NCBI RefSeq assembly: GCF_029203305.1
Contig: NC_089463.1
Coordinates: forward strand, 1,133,001 to 1,197,000
Source of the DNA: Yamadazyma tenuis
Lineage: Eukaryota > Ascomycota > Pichiomycetes > Serinales > Debaryomycetaceae
DNA: 64,000 bases
Direction of reading: 5' to 3'
Positions 20,201 through 29,286 of this stretch are shown here, in pieces. A program made the position numbers and the translations under genes. How positions within the stretch are numbered: position 1 is the first letter of the stretch; the number at the start of each line of letters is the position of its first letter. Under the pieces are notes generated by a model. That model had not been told where the DNA came from. It worked only from the letters and a program-made list of their open reading frames with translations, and ran no database searches.

Positions 20201-20511
20201 CGCTTCTGCTGGAGCTTGTTTGAAGACATCACCTCTAAGATATGGAAGTTGCACCAAGACATTTCAAACCCGTACATCTCCAAGTATGCTAACTTCAACA
20301 CCGCCATTGCCTTCGTCTCGAGATCGGTGGTACTAAGTTCGTTTTTGCACTCCACGATGGCAGCATCAAGAAACGTCAGTAAACTTTCCGGAGATTCTTT
20401 GGAGTGGGCTCTTATTCCTTTGATCAAGTCACTCAATGATTTCTCAAACAGAATACCAAAGGGCTTTAGCCTCGCTAGCACATCCGAACTTTGGAACTGG
20501 AAGGCCGACAT
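17296..20511 (-). CDS. APL5: AP-3 adaptor complex delta subunit
   Basis: 1,071 aa from ATG 20511; the open frame extends 168 bp further to a TTG, but the conserved delta-adaptin N-terminus (LKPFGILFEKSLSDLIKGIR) follows this ATG. Residues ~20-600 are an alpha-helical adaptin/HEAT repeat trunk, with SKPYIRKKAILAMYK typical of adaptins. The C-terminal third is a charged hinge: acidic Glu/Asp/Ser runs at ~730-800, then Lys-rich blocks up to the end. AP-3 carries cargo such as alkaline phosphatase from the Golgi directly to the vacuole. Longer than S. cerevisiae Apl5 (932 aa) because of the low-complexity tail. Confidence 0.9.
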   Translation of the reverse strand: MSAFQFQSSDVLARLKPFGILFEKSLSDLIKGIRAHSKESPESLLTFLDAAIVECKNELSTTDLETKAMAVLKLAYLEMYGFEMSWCNFHILEVMSSNKLQQKRIGYLAAIQSFKNEEDLLILATNQFKKDLNSHNHIEIGLALSGIASIVTPNLSKDINDDVLMKLGHSKPYIRKKAILAMYKIFLQFPDSLRINFKRVIDKLDDDDVSVVSATLTVICEISKKNPKIFVSYLPKFFEILEETKNNWLIIRILKLFQSLSKVEPRMKKKILPSIVGLMEETKASSLIYECINCIIGGAMLSPDSSKDKETAKLCIEHIMRFFEAKDSNLKFVGLLALISTVKIFPTLIQKIEGVPNIIMECLVDNDLLIKRKALEISHYLINEDNIVDIIKVLLVQLIPAEDSIVPDNLKLEITMKILSIGSQDNYENIPNFKWYIAVLKDIINLTLLPLKSQTATSASLSYQTNRTISLAIGREFKSLVTKVPSIRPNVLKIVTETVLNVKVLDSCPMILEDFYWILGEYIDDLKVSEGADDEESDEEEGKEYGQNSNFGRTLELGKKIELLNKLVNYNIDVLLDVTNDKVNFPIPVKLLDQKESEILAILIPTLVKIYSSIVNDYVSIYSVNGKLPYDKYSELNYYLYKLIKFLGNFENHFFYEVQERSLSWSEFLKICLEALVGNDYSGIRALEKDEIDYYKKLAQEQVVLDEDSDDEESEDDSESEDDEEEVEQDDYIQLSSSEDEETIAEEASPEEEVIQQEKQEDDVEEANTVAKEPHQVPMLLTHVLPSFFKSYALNPISKNGQRNLPAPEDLDLITQINYPDFELLSDGEDEVFSDFGEEDVKLIDVTPVEDTTKLKQDRLDRLKDDPYYLNSNNSKPLSKMKKLIIEDPSSSETASVVEPVKAASGKKSKKGKKLKKEKVLILSDEVIGNGISETDWAEVPKPKQKKKNLLAIDSSNLDNFDLNSETLGNPNSTEQYEYDIDLDELRTKLAASSRDKQNNEEKKKKKKDGKLRTKKHTAQKEDTSTKAEDSTAAEKSAVRDVSPIVQDELPVPITIKKSKTKKKKKAIIQD

Positions 20512-20619
20512 CAGAGAAGCACTTGTTTCTCCAATTGCACTGTTGACTATAGGTCCGGCGCAATACGTCAAGTATATTTTTTTCGAGTGGAAACGCGAAA
20601 GGGTTTGTGAGATAAGTCT

Positions 20620-21369
20620 ATGACAGAAGGAAACAAACAGAAAACCGATCAACTGGAACAGATTGCCTTGAGCGAACACTCAGATACAAGTGAATCGAGT
20701 TCGAATGTAGAGGAAGTGATAGATCTGATCAATGGTAGTACTTCTCGCATATCAAGGGACCACGGGACTAATAATCACAATGGCGGTACAGATATCCACA
20801 GTCAGATCCATAATACCCGTGCATCAGAACCAGTAGGTTCAAGCGACGAGGACGACTACCTACTTAGTGATGACAATGTCAGTGAGGAAACTACTTTCTC
20901 TGGTGAAGGGCATCGGATGGGATACAATGCCACTTTATCAGAGAGAGCTGACTATCTTGCCGGTACTCTTGATCATGCTTTGGACTCCCTTGAATTAGAT
21001 AAGTCCTTGGTGGTTCAGGCCCAGCTAAGTGGGATGTTGAACAACGAGAATCAGAATATCACGGAGAAACGACAGCAGATTCTAGAAAAATTGAAGATGC
21101 TTCAGGATTTGCTCCACAAAAACTTTGAGCCTAGGTTTGATCCGGAGACAAATACCAAAATCAGCGTTGTACAGAAGCTCAATCACGACATAAAAAACAT
21201 TGAAACTCGGATCCGTGTGTTAAAAGAAGGTCGTAAAGACAAGGGTGTGATGTCGTTTCTTGGTAACTCCAAGAATGTCAAAGGCGTGATGAGCCTATAC
21301 CCGATTGAGTATAGTCAGGCAAGAGATAAAGTACTAGAAAGGCAGATTGATGAGGACATAGTGTTTTGA
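20620..21369 (+). CDS. KXD1: BLOC-1 subunit, KxDL family
   Basis: 249 aa. The first ~110 residues are acidic and disordered (SSDEDDYLLSDDN). Residues ~108-185 are a helical coiled coil containing LDHALDSLELDKSLVVQAQL, which fits the KxDL motif family. In yeast Kxd1 belongs to the endosomal BLOC-1 complex that regulates Rab5/Vps21 through Msb3. It is divergent from APL5 across 108 bp; both act in endosome/vacuole traffic. Assignment rests on the KxDL-like segment. Confidence 0.72.
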   Translation: MTEGNKQKTDQLEQIALSEHSDTSESSSNVEEVIDLINGSTSRISRDHGTNNHNGGTDIHSQIHNTRASEPVGSSDEDDYLLSDDNVSEETTFSGEGHRMGYNATLSERADYLAGTLDHALDSLELDKSLVVQAQLSGMLNNENQNITEKRQQILEKLKMLQDLLHKNFEPRFDPETNTKISVVQKLNHDIKNIETRIRVLKEGRKDKGVMSFLGNSKNVKGVMSLYPIEYSQARDKVLERQIDEDIVF

Positions 21370-21522
21370 GATGGATATACTCCCTGAATTTCACAAAAGT
21401 AGAGAAGTATAACTGAACCGTGATTTCGCAGCCAGGGTATTGATAACGGTATTTGAATTATTTGTCCTATAAAGGTTAGAGTCAGTACAGTCATGGGTGA
21501 TGCTTCTGGTGAAATATGCCTC

Positions 21523-23763
21523 TCATAACTCGTTGGTATATATTATACCGACACCATTCAACCATGATCCAACGTATCCATACATTCCTACCAATGTATA
21601 CCCATGACCCGGGGCCTCAAGTGTTGATAAGTGGCCTCCACCATTGTTACCAAGCATTTCAGTTTTACGTCCACTGGAGAACTCTATCTGCACCGCATCG
21701 ATCCAAGCACCGTTTCTGAAATGCAATTTAGTGATTGTTTCGCCTGAAGCTAAATCGATATCTGTGTAATGCAGCTTCACATTACCCAATAGTGCTTCCG
21801 CTGGTTTACTGGAGGGTTGTCCTGAAGGTGCTTTGGGTGCTGGTGTAGCAGAGGCTGCTGCCACATTCAAACGGCCCATTTTGTTGGCCAACTTGCTAAC
21901 ATAGTCTCGTTTGGGGATTGGTGGAGGGCTATTGGTAAAACCCGAACCCGAACCCGTGCGGTAGTAAAACCGAATCCCGTCAAGCACCCCACCGTGGTAT
22001 ACCCGGATCTTATAAACAGTGTTGATATCAAACCCAATGACAATCTCTTGTTTGTCTTTTCCGTTTCCCAAAAGCACGCTTTTATAGCCCGTGAGTGGAC
22101 CTCTTCCAAGTCCAAAATCATGTCTGATGATATTCTTGGAATCATTTTTAGAGTGGTCCTTGAAGTTGTCGATATAAAGATCTCCCCCTAATGACAATAC
22201 ACGAACACTGAAATTCTCATTGACTTCCTTTGTACTTGAACGCAACTGATCGTATAAGGTATTATAATCGAGTAGCAAGTCCTTTTGAAGTCCCTGACCT
22301 CCATAAGATCGAGGAAAGTATGGAATGTGACACCGAGCCAAATCTTTGGTGATGACTTCAACCAAAAACACTCCCGCATCTGACTTCACTATACAGTCTC
22401 CCGATGGAGTGTTGTACATGGTAGGAGCCTTATTGACATCACCATAAGAGTCGTCATTAGCCAAAGTTGTCGAAAACACATGTCCCATTGACGGGTCATT
22501 CTTGTCAATTGGCAATGCAAAGGAGCCATGGAATAAAAACCGAACTTTATCCAAGATGTTCCAGTGACAAGAACGAGGCCATTGTCCAGTTGCACCTATC
22601 ACCTCACCTCCAGATTTACTACGAAGGCACTCGACTTCTCGAGTCATGAACGATCGGTTCCACCAGATATAGTCCCGCAACATCACCCCGTCTATCTGAT
22701 GGGGGCAGCTCAACAGATGTCCGATCTCATGCATGAACGCACCCATGGTAATATTCAAACATTCCCAAGAAGTTCCACACTGGTTGGCATCGTTGGCCAC
22801 TTCTCGCTTGGAAAGATGGGTGCCATCTACAAAGCACGGAGTCACCATTGGGAAGTTTATGGGCCAGGAATGGAGACCATGGGACCCGAATATCGCAAGT
22901 TTGATATCACCAGTCCCACCTCCCAAGGCCGCGTGAGTCAAGATCAAGTCATTTGGTGCATCGTAGTGAGCATCCAAGTAGATCACCGCACACTGAATAC
23001 ATGTGTTGAGCCGCTGACGTTGCAGAAACAACTCGGGCGTATCATGGATCAAGTCGAGGGCATGGCTGAAGAGTCCTCCGGTATTGGTGCCCTTAGGATT
23101 TTGTTGAGCCAAGTTGGGATCTCTTAACTGGGCAACCGTTTTAGGAGACCTCAAAACATGTACCTTGACTTCCTGGTGAGGAGCTGGCAGTTGTACAGTA
23201 TACCCGAAAATGTCTTGGTGTCCAGTGGTTTCCTCCACAAATTGAAAACTTCTATTACTAAAGCCCGAGAGTCTCATTTCATCCTGGGTGTATGCTTGCA
23301 TCAACCGACCTGCTACCTTCAACTTGCGGATGGCCGAGTCGAGGTTGGCCACTTCTCCCCGAGCCGTTTTGTACTGTGGCATGTCGTAGGCACCATTGGA
23401 ATCTTTTCCTAGAATCACACACAAATGCACTGGCTTGTCCTCTGTGAGAGGATAATACAGTAAAGTCAAGGAGGCCGAGTCGACAACATTGGGCAGCCTG
23501 CCTCTATAATCAGGGAACCCGAATGGATTGATGGTCCCGTTGTCCATGACTCGGACACTGAACTTATTTGTATCTGGAGATACGTGGACTATAGCTTTGA
23601 ACTGGCCATTATTGACCTCAAAGTATTGGGGAGGAAAAACACGGTTCTCGCTGTTAATGAACTCCACCACCCCACCATTAACCGGTGCCAGTGTTCTCCC
23701 ACTCACAATGACTGTGGGTGACAGCACAATCTCATGGTCTGTGTAGTTAAATGTGATAGCCAT
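21523..23763 (-). CDS. Putative zinc metalloprotease with C-terminal jacalin-like lectin domain (YIL108W family)
   Basis: 746 aa. Residues 345-349 are HEIGH, the zincin HExxH plus Gly, followed by CPHQ and the downstream SFMTREVE segment seen in this fungal metalloprotease family. The N-terminal ~200 residues are beta-rich. The C-terminal ~200 residues, with YGGQGLQKD-type turns and repeated beta strands (FDINTVYKIRVYHGG, GAWIDAVQIEF), resemble a jacalin-like lectin fold. No signal peptide, so it is probably cytosolic. S. cerevisiae YIL108W is the nearest relative I can name; its biological role is not established. Confidence 0.78.
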   Translation of the reverse strand: MAITFNYTDHEIVLSPTVIVSGRTLAPVNGGVVEFINSENRVFPPQYFEVNNGQFKAIVHVSPDTNKFSVRVMDNGTINPFGFPDYRGRLPNVVDSASLTLLYYPLTEDKPVHLCVILGKDSNGAYDMPQYKTARGEVANLDSAIRKLKVAGRLMQAYTQDEMRLSGFSNRSFQFVEETTGHQDIFGYTVQLPAPHQEVKVHVLRSPKTVAQLRDPNLAQQNPKGTNTGGLFSHALDLIHDTPELFLQRQRLNTCIQCAVIYLDAHYDAPNDLILTHAALGGGTGDIKLAIFGSHGLHSWPINFPMVTPCFVDGTHLSKREVANDANQCGTSWECLNITMGAFMHEIGHLLSCPHQIDGVMLRDYIWWNRSFMTREVECLRSKSGGEVIGATGQWPRSCHWNILDKVRFLFHGSFALPIDKNDPSMGHVFSTTLANDDSYGDVNKAPTMYNTPSGDCIVKSDAGVFLVEVITKDLARCHIPYFPRSYGGQGLQKDLLLDYNTLYDQLRSSTKEVNENFSVRVLSLGGDLYIDNFKDHSKNDSKNIIRHDFGLGRGPLTGYKSVLLGNGKDKQEIVIGFDINTVYKIRVYHGGVLDGIRFYYRTGSGSGFTNSPPPIPKRDYVSKLANKMGRLNVAAASATPAPKAPSGQPSSKPAEALLGNVKLHYTDIDLASGETITKLHFRNGAWIDAVQIEFSSGRKTEMLGNNGGGHLSTLEAPGHGYTLVGMYGYVGSWLNGVGIIYTNEL

Positions 23764-24083
23764 ACTTGTCTTTTAGATAATCGGTGCGACTGCGAAAAAG
23801 GGCCCTATGCTCATTTAGCCGTTTTGAGAGCACCAGCCAGCAACATGTGAAGACATCACAGCAGATCATGATCTGCCGCAGAAATTGTCTTAAAACTCAA
23901 CCTTCACTAGTTACCACGTACCACCACCAGTAACCGCCCTCTCGTGCACCTACAGTCACCAAAACAAACATTTGTCGTCAAGTGCTCAGCCTTTCCCCAG
24001 CTAACTATATTGTGTGCGGTTTGCTACACTCTCCTTCGCAATTTATTTTTGGAATTTGATCTGTCGCCAACCACTGATTCACC
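23764..24083. other. Intergenic region, divergent metalloprotease/PBN1 promoter
   Basis: 320 bp. Contains a short imperfect dyad at ~23863-23875 (agatcatgatct) and pyrimidine-rich tracts before PBN1. No gene, tRNA or clear TATA box seen. Confidence 0.45.
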
Positions 24084-25385
24084 ATGAGACACAGAGTCAC
24101 CATCTTGAACCACGAACAGAACCATGATAATATCATAGGGCTGGTCAACTCCACATACTTGCACCTCAATGATGTCAATTACACCCGTGAGGACCGCTTC
24201 AGCATGGAATTCAAAAACAAGTTCCAGTACATCAAGCAGCTTCGGATTTCAGCAGGCAATTTCGACTCTCCTGTCTTCCACTACAACACCATGGGCTTGA
24301 CGATATACGCAGTTCCTAGCACAAGCAACAAACATGACTTTTTCTCCGAGATCAACCCGTTTCTCATGAACTTGTTCAAGATAGATATCCAGGACTCCAA
24401 CTGGATTCTTTCCAAAAACGCTTTACTCCTTCATATCCCCCAGTATGAAATGTCGCCCATGAATAAGTTGTTGATGGAGCTTACAAACATAAAGGTTCAA
24501 ACTGATGTGGTGGATTTTTTGTATGATTCCGACAAACTTGTGGTGAGCTTCATTAACACTGATCGGTCTGCCATTATCAAGTCATCTGATCCAAGTGTGT
24601 ACGAGGAAATCGGAATATTTCTAATTGATGACAACTCCACCGCTGACGACATGATCTTGAGTGGCTTGCGAGTGGTTTTGGGTGAGGAAAGCCCGCTATT
24701 CAAGACGCTTTTCCATATCAAGCCCCGGTTCAGATCAGTTTCCACCACCAGCGAGGTCATTCGAAATGGCTTGCATCCCAAAGTCAAAACCACCATATCT
24801 TCTAAACAAGCTCATCCATCCGACCCGGATGTCATGGACTGTAAGCTCTACTACTATCTTACGTTGAGCAAGTCGTTGTTCATAGATAAGTACGATTTGG
24901 GAGATAACTTTAAGTTTGTGTTGAACTTTGGCAACAATGACTTGGAACTCCCGGAGTACAAAATTAATGAATGGGGGAATGAAGTACTTCTCGAAGTGCT
25001 GGACTGGTCCAAAGACATGTACTTGAACTTACATTCGCGGTATCAACTCCCGAGCCAAAGTCACCTGACATCCAAACAGGTACAGGTGGACTCTCCCATT
25101 GTGTTTTTTGGCTGCGATGATACCAGCGAAAGAAACATTTTGCAGCATAATCCCTTCATCAACGACTTTCCCATCGGTAACAAATATGCCCAATTTTTCA
25201 CCAATGATACCATCTTCTACGAGTCTATTACCAATGCCAAATTACAAGTGGACATTCCCGTGCCCAATAAGGATTTTGAATTGGTGGGGCTCATCACTAG
25301 TGTGAGTTTAGCGGTTGGGTTGCTCATTATCATATTACAGCTTCTAAACACCAAAACTACAATTACAAAGAAGAAATTAGAATAG
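24084..25385 (+). CDS. PBN1: GPI mannosyltransferase I accessory subunit (PIG-X family)
   Basis: 433 aa. A type I-like topology: a long luminal region and one hydrophobic helix near the C-terminus (residues ~404-425) followed by a basic tail (KTTITKKKLE). The luminal part carries the PIG-X/Pbn1 features LHSRYQLPS and, some 20 residues on, SPIVFFGCDD. Pbn1 stabilises Gpi14 for addition of the first mannose to GPI and also affects folding of vacuolar proteases. Length matches S. cerevisiae (416 aa). The last 9 bp overlap the convergent gene ending at 25377. Confidence 0.85.
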   Translation: MRHRVTILNHEQNHDNIIGLVNSTYLHLNDVNYTREDRFSMEFKNKFQYIKQLRISAGNFDSPVFHYNTMGLTIYAVPSTSNKHDFFSEINPFLMNLFKIDIQDSNWILSKNALLLHIPQYEMSPMNKLLMELTNIKVQTDVVDFLYDSDKLVVSFINTDRSAIIKSSDPSVYEEIGIFLIDDNSTADDMILSGLRVVLGEESPLFKTLFHIKPRFRSVSTTSEVIRNGLHPKVKTTISSKQAHPSDPDVMDCKLYYYLTLSKSLFIDKYDLGDNFKFVLNFGNNDLELPEYKINEWGNEVLLEVLDWSKDMYLNLHSRYQLPSQSHLTSKQVQVDSPIVFFGCDDTSERNILQHNPFINDFPIGNKYAQFFTNDTIFYESITNAKLQVDIPVPNKDFELVGLITSVSLAVGLLIIILQLLNTKTTITKKKLE

Positions 25386-26249
25386 ATCAAGGGCGCTTTT
25401 GAGGTGGTCTTCAAGCAGCACAATCTCATACTCAAAGCACTCATTGTCTTTTCCCTCAACACTGAAGAAATGGTTGATGTATTCATCAAAAATGCACACG
25501 GTCTGGTTCACCAACTGGTCGAACCGGTGACTGGAGCATGCGGCCAAGTTGCCATTGATGATGAATATGGTGTTTCTTAATCCAGAGTCAAAGGTGTGGT
25601 CGTTATCATTATCATTATCATTATCATTATCATTATCATCACCATCGTTTTTTCCATTATACTTCCCTTCGTTCCAGTCCTGGACCCGCTCGATAATCTC
25701 CATGATGTTCTCGTCCAAATGCGTTAGCTTGCCGATAAAGTCCTGGAATCCAAGCTTCATGTTCACCAACCCATTTATCATCACTCGCGAGTTGTTCAAC
25801 TGCTTATAATGTTTCACATTGGAAAGAATTTGCAACTTCATCGAGTGTAACGTTGCCTGGTAGCTTTCCCCCAAGGCATCAAGGGCCCCTTCTATCACCA
25901 GCAACATCTCGTTGATGTGGAAATTTAGGGTCTGAAGTTCAATCATAGCAGCTTCTGCAAGGTCCGGGGCTCGGGCTCGGATCATCAATGGGTCGAAGTT
26001 TTCTGCTAACGTGGCTAGGTTGTGGGCAAAGAACAACTCCTGATTGAAGTAGTCCGACAAAGATCTCCTGTTAACAAAGATTAACGGGATCATGTGTTTG
26101 AGTTCTCCAAATGTGGGAGAGTCATTTTGTTGGTGATGGGTCTGGTGGAGCTTAAGCTCAGGCCTATGGTCAGGATCACCACATTGATAGTTGGTTAGTT
26201 TTAGGTTTATCGTCTCTAGATGAGACTTACTTAGTGTATAGTAAGACAT
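25377..26249 (-). CDS. Protein of unknown function, helical, with Asp/Asn repeat
   Basis: 290 aa; I do not recognise it. ATG is at 26249, preceded by TATA-rich sequence. Residues ~50-200 look helical with regularly spaced hydrophobic residues (MIELQTLNFHINEMLLVIEGAL; the first 20 residues of this run are the clearest). Residues ~200-218 are an Asp-Asn repeat encoded by six copies of the hexamer TTATCA read on the + strand (25603-25638). The rest is soluble with no signal peptide. The stop overlaps the 3' end of PBN1 by 9 bp. A coiled-coil subunit of some complex is possible, but I can assign no function. Confidence 0.6.
   Translation of the reverse strand: MSYYTLSKSHLETINLKLTNYQCGDPDHRPELKLHQTHHQQNDSPTFGELKHMIPLIFVNRRSLSDYFNQELFFAHNLATLAENFDPLMIRARAPDLAEAAMIELQTLNFHINEMLLVIEGALDALGESYQATLHSMKLQILSNVKHYKQLNNSRVMINGLVNMKLGFQDFIGKLTHLDENIMEIIERVQDWNEGKYNGKNDGDDNDNDNDNDNDNDHTFDSGLRNTIFIINGNLAACSSHRFDQLVNQTVCIFDEYINHFFSVEGKDNECFEYEIVLLEDHLKSALDLF
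25603..25638 (+). repeat. Hexanucleotide microsatellite (TTATCA)6
   Basis: Six perfect tandem copies of TTATCA lie inside the coding region of the unknown gene and encode its Asp/Asn repeat on the minus strand. Length variation between strains would keep the frame, because the unit is 6 bp. Confidence 0.9.
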
Positions 26250-26542
26250 ATATATTATGGGGATGAGTATATATGGCAGATTAGTGTTTATATATGTCTG
26301 GCAAAAAATGTGTTGCTAGAGTGGGCCAAGCCGCCTCTAATTTATGTGGTGAAAATGGGGAAGGGTTTTTTTTGGGCTTCCCCACGTAAAGGCAAAAGAG
26401 CAAAAAAGAAAACTCTTGTCGTATTGCTGGGGGGTTAATCTCGGCAATGAATGGAGTTCCCTAACCAACAATGCATTTATGCTGCATTATGGTGCAGGAT
26501 GATTAAAACTGCCAAATGGTCGCTAACCAGTGGGGATCTCGC

Positions 26543-27673
26543 TTATAGTTCGTCCTTGGCAATTTCGGTTGCAAATCGGGGTTCGGGGGCTCCGGGGGTC
26601 TCGGGAACTAGAATCTTATACTCAATGAAAAGGTCACCATGACTATCATCATCATCCACGAACGGCATTCCTCTGCCTTTAATTACCTCAACCTCGTTGT
26701 TCACAACCACTTGCTGAGGATGTCTCAGAAGATGGATTTCCGGGTCTACAGGGTCAAAAAATGGTATGGTGCGGCTCCAATTCCCTTCAAGGGCCTCTGC
26801 AAGCGTCAACACTTCGGTTCGGTATAAATTATGACCCACACGGCGGTATCCCCAGGTATCCTTGAAGTCTTCCTGGATATTCACAATCACGTCTCCGGGG
26901 GTCCAATCGGGGTTTTCATCTCCTTCTCCCTCGATTACACTGTGATGGTTTCTTTCCAATCCGGCTGGCAAGTATATAGAAAAATCCTTCTTGACGTCCT
27001 CCACCCCAGCTCCATGACACCGTGAACATTTATGCTTAATTACGGTACCTTTTCCTCCACACTCATCGCATTGCACCTGAAATGTCTGGATCATTCCAGG
27101 CCCAAGTTGACGTCTCATCTGTACGATTCCTTGCCCTCCACACTTGGTACATGGGTGTCTCTGTTTATCCTTGGATCCACTGCCTTCACACCCTGAACAA
27201 ATGGCCTTCATTTGGAGTGAGAAGTTCAAGTCAATCCCCGTGTAAAAGTCTTTCAAAGGAACATCGACCGCCGCCAACTTGTTTTCGCCCTTACGGACTC
27301 TTCTGGCATTGCCTCCTCCACCTCTACCACCCATGGGGCCACCACCACCACCTCCTCCTCCAAAAAATTGGCTGAAAAGGTCTCCCAAATCAATCCGATT
27401 ATCAGGTTGGGCATTAGGGTCTCCATACGTGTCATAGTTCTTCTTTTTCTGGGGATCCGATAAGACATCATATGCTTCTCCTACCTCAATGAATCTCTCG
27501 TGGGCTTCTTCACTCGGATTTTTATCTGGGTGGTATAACTTACTCAAACGTCGATACGCCAGCTTGACGGTTTTATCATCAGCATCTTTCCCAATATCCA
27601 AGATTTTGTAGTAGTCCTTGGCTTGGGCAAGTGCTAGGAGCGAGGCCACTAGCAATAGTATGAAAAAGTGCAT
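26543..27673 (-). CDS. SCJ1: ER-luminal DnaJ/Hsp40 co-chaperone
   Basis: 376 aa from ATG 27673 (a TTG lies just upstream). Residues 1-18 are a signal peptide. The J domain (~20-85) has HPD at 48-50. A Gly-rich linker follows (GGGGGGGG and GRGGGG), then four CXXCXGXG zinc repeats (CSGCEGSG, CTKCGGQG, CDECGGKG, CSRCHGAG) and the substrate-binding C-terminal domain. The last four residues are KDEL, the ER retrieval signal. Scj1 stimulates Kar2/BiP in folding of ER glycoproteins. Length equals S. cerevisiae Scj1 (377 aa). Confidence 0.95.
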   Translation of the reverse strand: MHFFILLLVASLLALAQAKDYYKILDIGKDADDKTVKLAYRRLSKLYHPDKNPSEEAHERFIEVGEAYDVLSDPQKKKNYDTYGDPNAQPDNRIDLGDLFSQFFGGGGGGGGPMGGRGGGGNARRVRKGENKLAAVDVPLKDFYTGIDLNFSLQMKAICSGCEGSGSKDKQRHPCTKCGGQGIVQMRRQLGPGMIQTFQVQCDECGGKGTVIKHKCSRCHGAGVEDVKKDFSIYLPAGLERNHHSVIEGEGDENPDWTPGDVIVNIQEDFKDTWGYRRVGHNLYRTEVLTLAEALEGNWSRTIPFFDPVDPEIHLLRHPQQVVVNNEVEVIKGRGMPFVDDDDSHGDLFIEYKILVPETPGAPEPRFATEIAKDEL

Positions 27674-27777
27674 GGTGCCTCTCAAATATGTCGTGGACTA
27701 AAGAATACGTTTTGTAAACCTATTTACACGTCAACACTTAAGTTTTTGGTTTTTCCAGCACCACGCCAAATTTCGCA

Positions 27778-29250
27778 ATGAGCCGAATTCGCACACAATC
27801 CATCGGTCGTGATATGGGGGAAGTCATTAATATCGGCTGTTCACAAGCCGCTAACCATGTGTTGACCCACTTGTACAACTTCCAGGAAGCACACATCCCT
27901 TATAAGCGAGACCAAGTGCTTAGGTACGACAACAAGGTGTTTCTTTCACTGCTCAAGCTAAATGGGAAAACCAACTATTCTCCGAGGGCTTTGATATATG
28001 ATGCTCGAAATGGGTTTGGGTCTCTCGGCAAATATGATTACTACGATTTGGAGGATCACACATACTCTCCCAGTGGCCAGGGAATTGAAATCATCTCCAC
28101 AAATCCCAAGGTGCCCAAAAATGAGTATCAGGTGGGTCTTGATAAAGGATTGAACAGATCTAACACACTAACTGTTTCTAACACCAGCTATTGGTCAGAC
28201 TACGTGAAGTTGATATTCCGGCCCATGCTGTTGAAGTCGCTCGAATCGTACGAACTCAACGATAGTAATAAAGTTGTTCACCGACTATCGCCTTCAATGC
28301 AGTTCACTGCCTTTAACTTGGGCCAAACCGAATTTACTGGCAAGGAAGATGATGCCATTGACACTTTCCGAAAAATGTTGGAAGAGTCGGACTTTTTTGA
28401 AGGCATGCAGCTTTTCACAGAGTCTGATAGCGCCTGGAGTGGGTTCACTACCGAGTTACTTGTCAGTGTCAAAGATGAGTTTTTCAACTATACTTCCAAT
28501 AATAAGTTCAACATTTGGATATGGGACTTGATGAAAAATACCAGGTTGACGCCATTTGAGAACCTCACAAGGATCAGAAGTTTAGTGGAATTTTCCACCA
28601 ATTCGAGTTTGGTGATTCCTTTGAACCTGCCAGTAGAGGGAACGAATTGGCAAACAGGAGGACTTCAATCGGTTGTCGTCAACTCATTATGGGAATTAAT
28701 CAACTCCAGCCCTAGAATATCCACCATGAAGGAAATCGAATCCAATCTCCTTGGAAATGATTCCAACAGAAACATAGTTAATCATGTGAGCATTGATGAA
28801 CTCAAGGAACCAGCATTGGACAAATTAAGTCTCTATGATGTTGGCTCACCCGAAAAACTGCTTGAGTTTGGGTTCAACAATAAGTCTGTTCACCGATTCA
28901 GCACTCATTATACTGTTAATACCTGGGACAAAGACATGTTCTTGACCCTGAAACCAAAACCAGATGCCCATGTATACTATACAAACAATGATATTTTAGA
29001 TATCACCAAAGTCGACACATTTCCACCTGTTTTAGAATTCTCCAAGGCATATACCGAGTTTGGCATCGACTCATCTATCCGGTATGATTTGAAAAAGTTA
29101 ATCGACTACATACGAAGAACCCTGACATCGATGGGGTTGATTCTTGGGGAAAAAGATGAAGTACTTCAACAGCTTCATGATATGAGAAGATCGTATTCTG
29201 ACAGTCCTGATTTTGAGGACGATAGTGACGAAGATTATGACAACTATTAG
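27778..29250 (+). CDS. DML1: Misato-family protein for mitochondrial DNA inheritance
   Basis: 490 aa from ATG 27778. The conserved Dml1/Misato start (MGEVINIGCSQAANH, then the partition-type tubulin-like fold) begins at the second ATG, 27814, so the real start may be there (478 aa). Further family segments include the early RALIYDARNGFGSL and YWSDYVKLIF. The C-terminus is acidic (EDDSDEDYDNY). In S. cerevisiae Dml1 is essential and affects mitochondrial DNA partition and cell morphology. It is divergent from SCJ1 across 104 bp and convergent with LYS9. Confidence 0.85.
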   Translation: MSRIRTQSIGRDMGEVINIGCSQAANHVLTHLYNFQEAHIPYKRDQVLRYDNKVFLSLLKLNGKTNYSPRALIYDARNGFGSLGKYDYYDLEDHTYSPSGQGIEIISTNPKVPKNEYQVGLDKGLNRSNTLTVSNTSYWSDYVKLIFRPMLLKSLESYELNDSNKVVHRLSPSMQFTAFNLGQTEFTGKEDDAIDTFRKMLEESDFFEGMQLFTESDSAWSGFTTELLVSVKDEFFNYTSNNKFNIWIWDLMKNTRLTPFENLTRIRSLVEFSTNSSLVIPLNLPVEGTNWQTGGLQSVVVNSLWELINSSPRISTMKEIESNLLGNDSNRNIVNHVSIDELKEPALDKLSLYDVGSPEKLLEFGFNNKSVHRFSTHYTVNTWDKDMFLTLKPKPDAHVYYTNNDILDITKVDTFPPVLEFSKAYTEFGIDSSIRYDLKKLIDYIRRTLTSMGLILGEKDEVLQQLHDMRRSYSDSPDFEDDSDEDYDNY

Positions 29251-29286
29251 AATAGCGAAACAAGCGGGATCAATTTACTTATATAT

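Noticed and set aside
22714..22731. CTG codon right after HEIGH as further evidence for CTG-Ser
   Set aside because: I cannot recall confidently whether homologues have Leu or Ser at this column, so it was not used.
22564..23127. 187-codon frame antisense to the metalloprotease gene
   Set aside because: Overlaps the catalytic HEIGH region of the real gene and has no motif.
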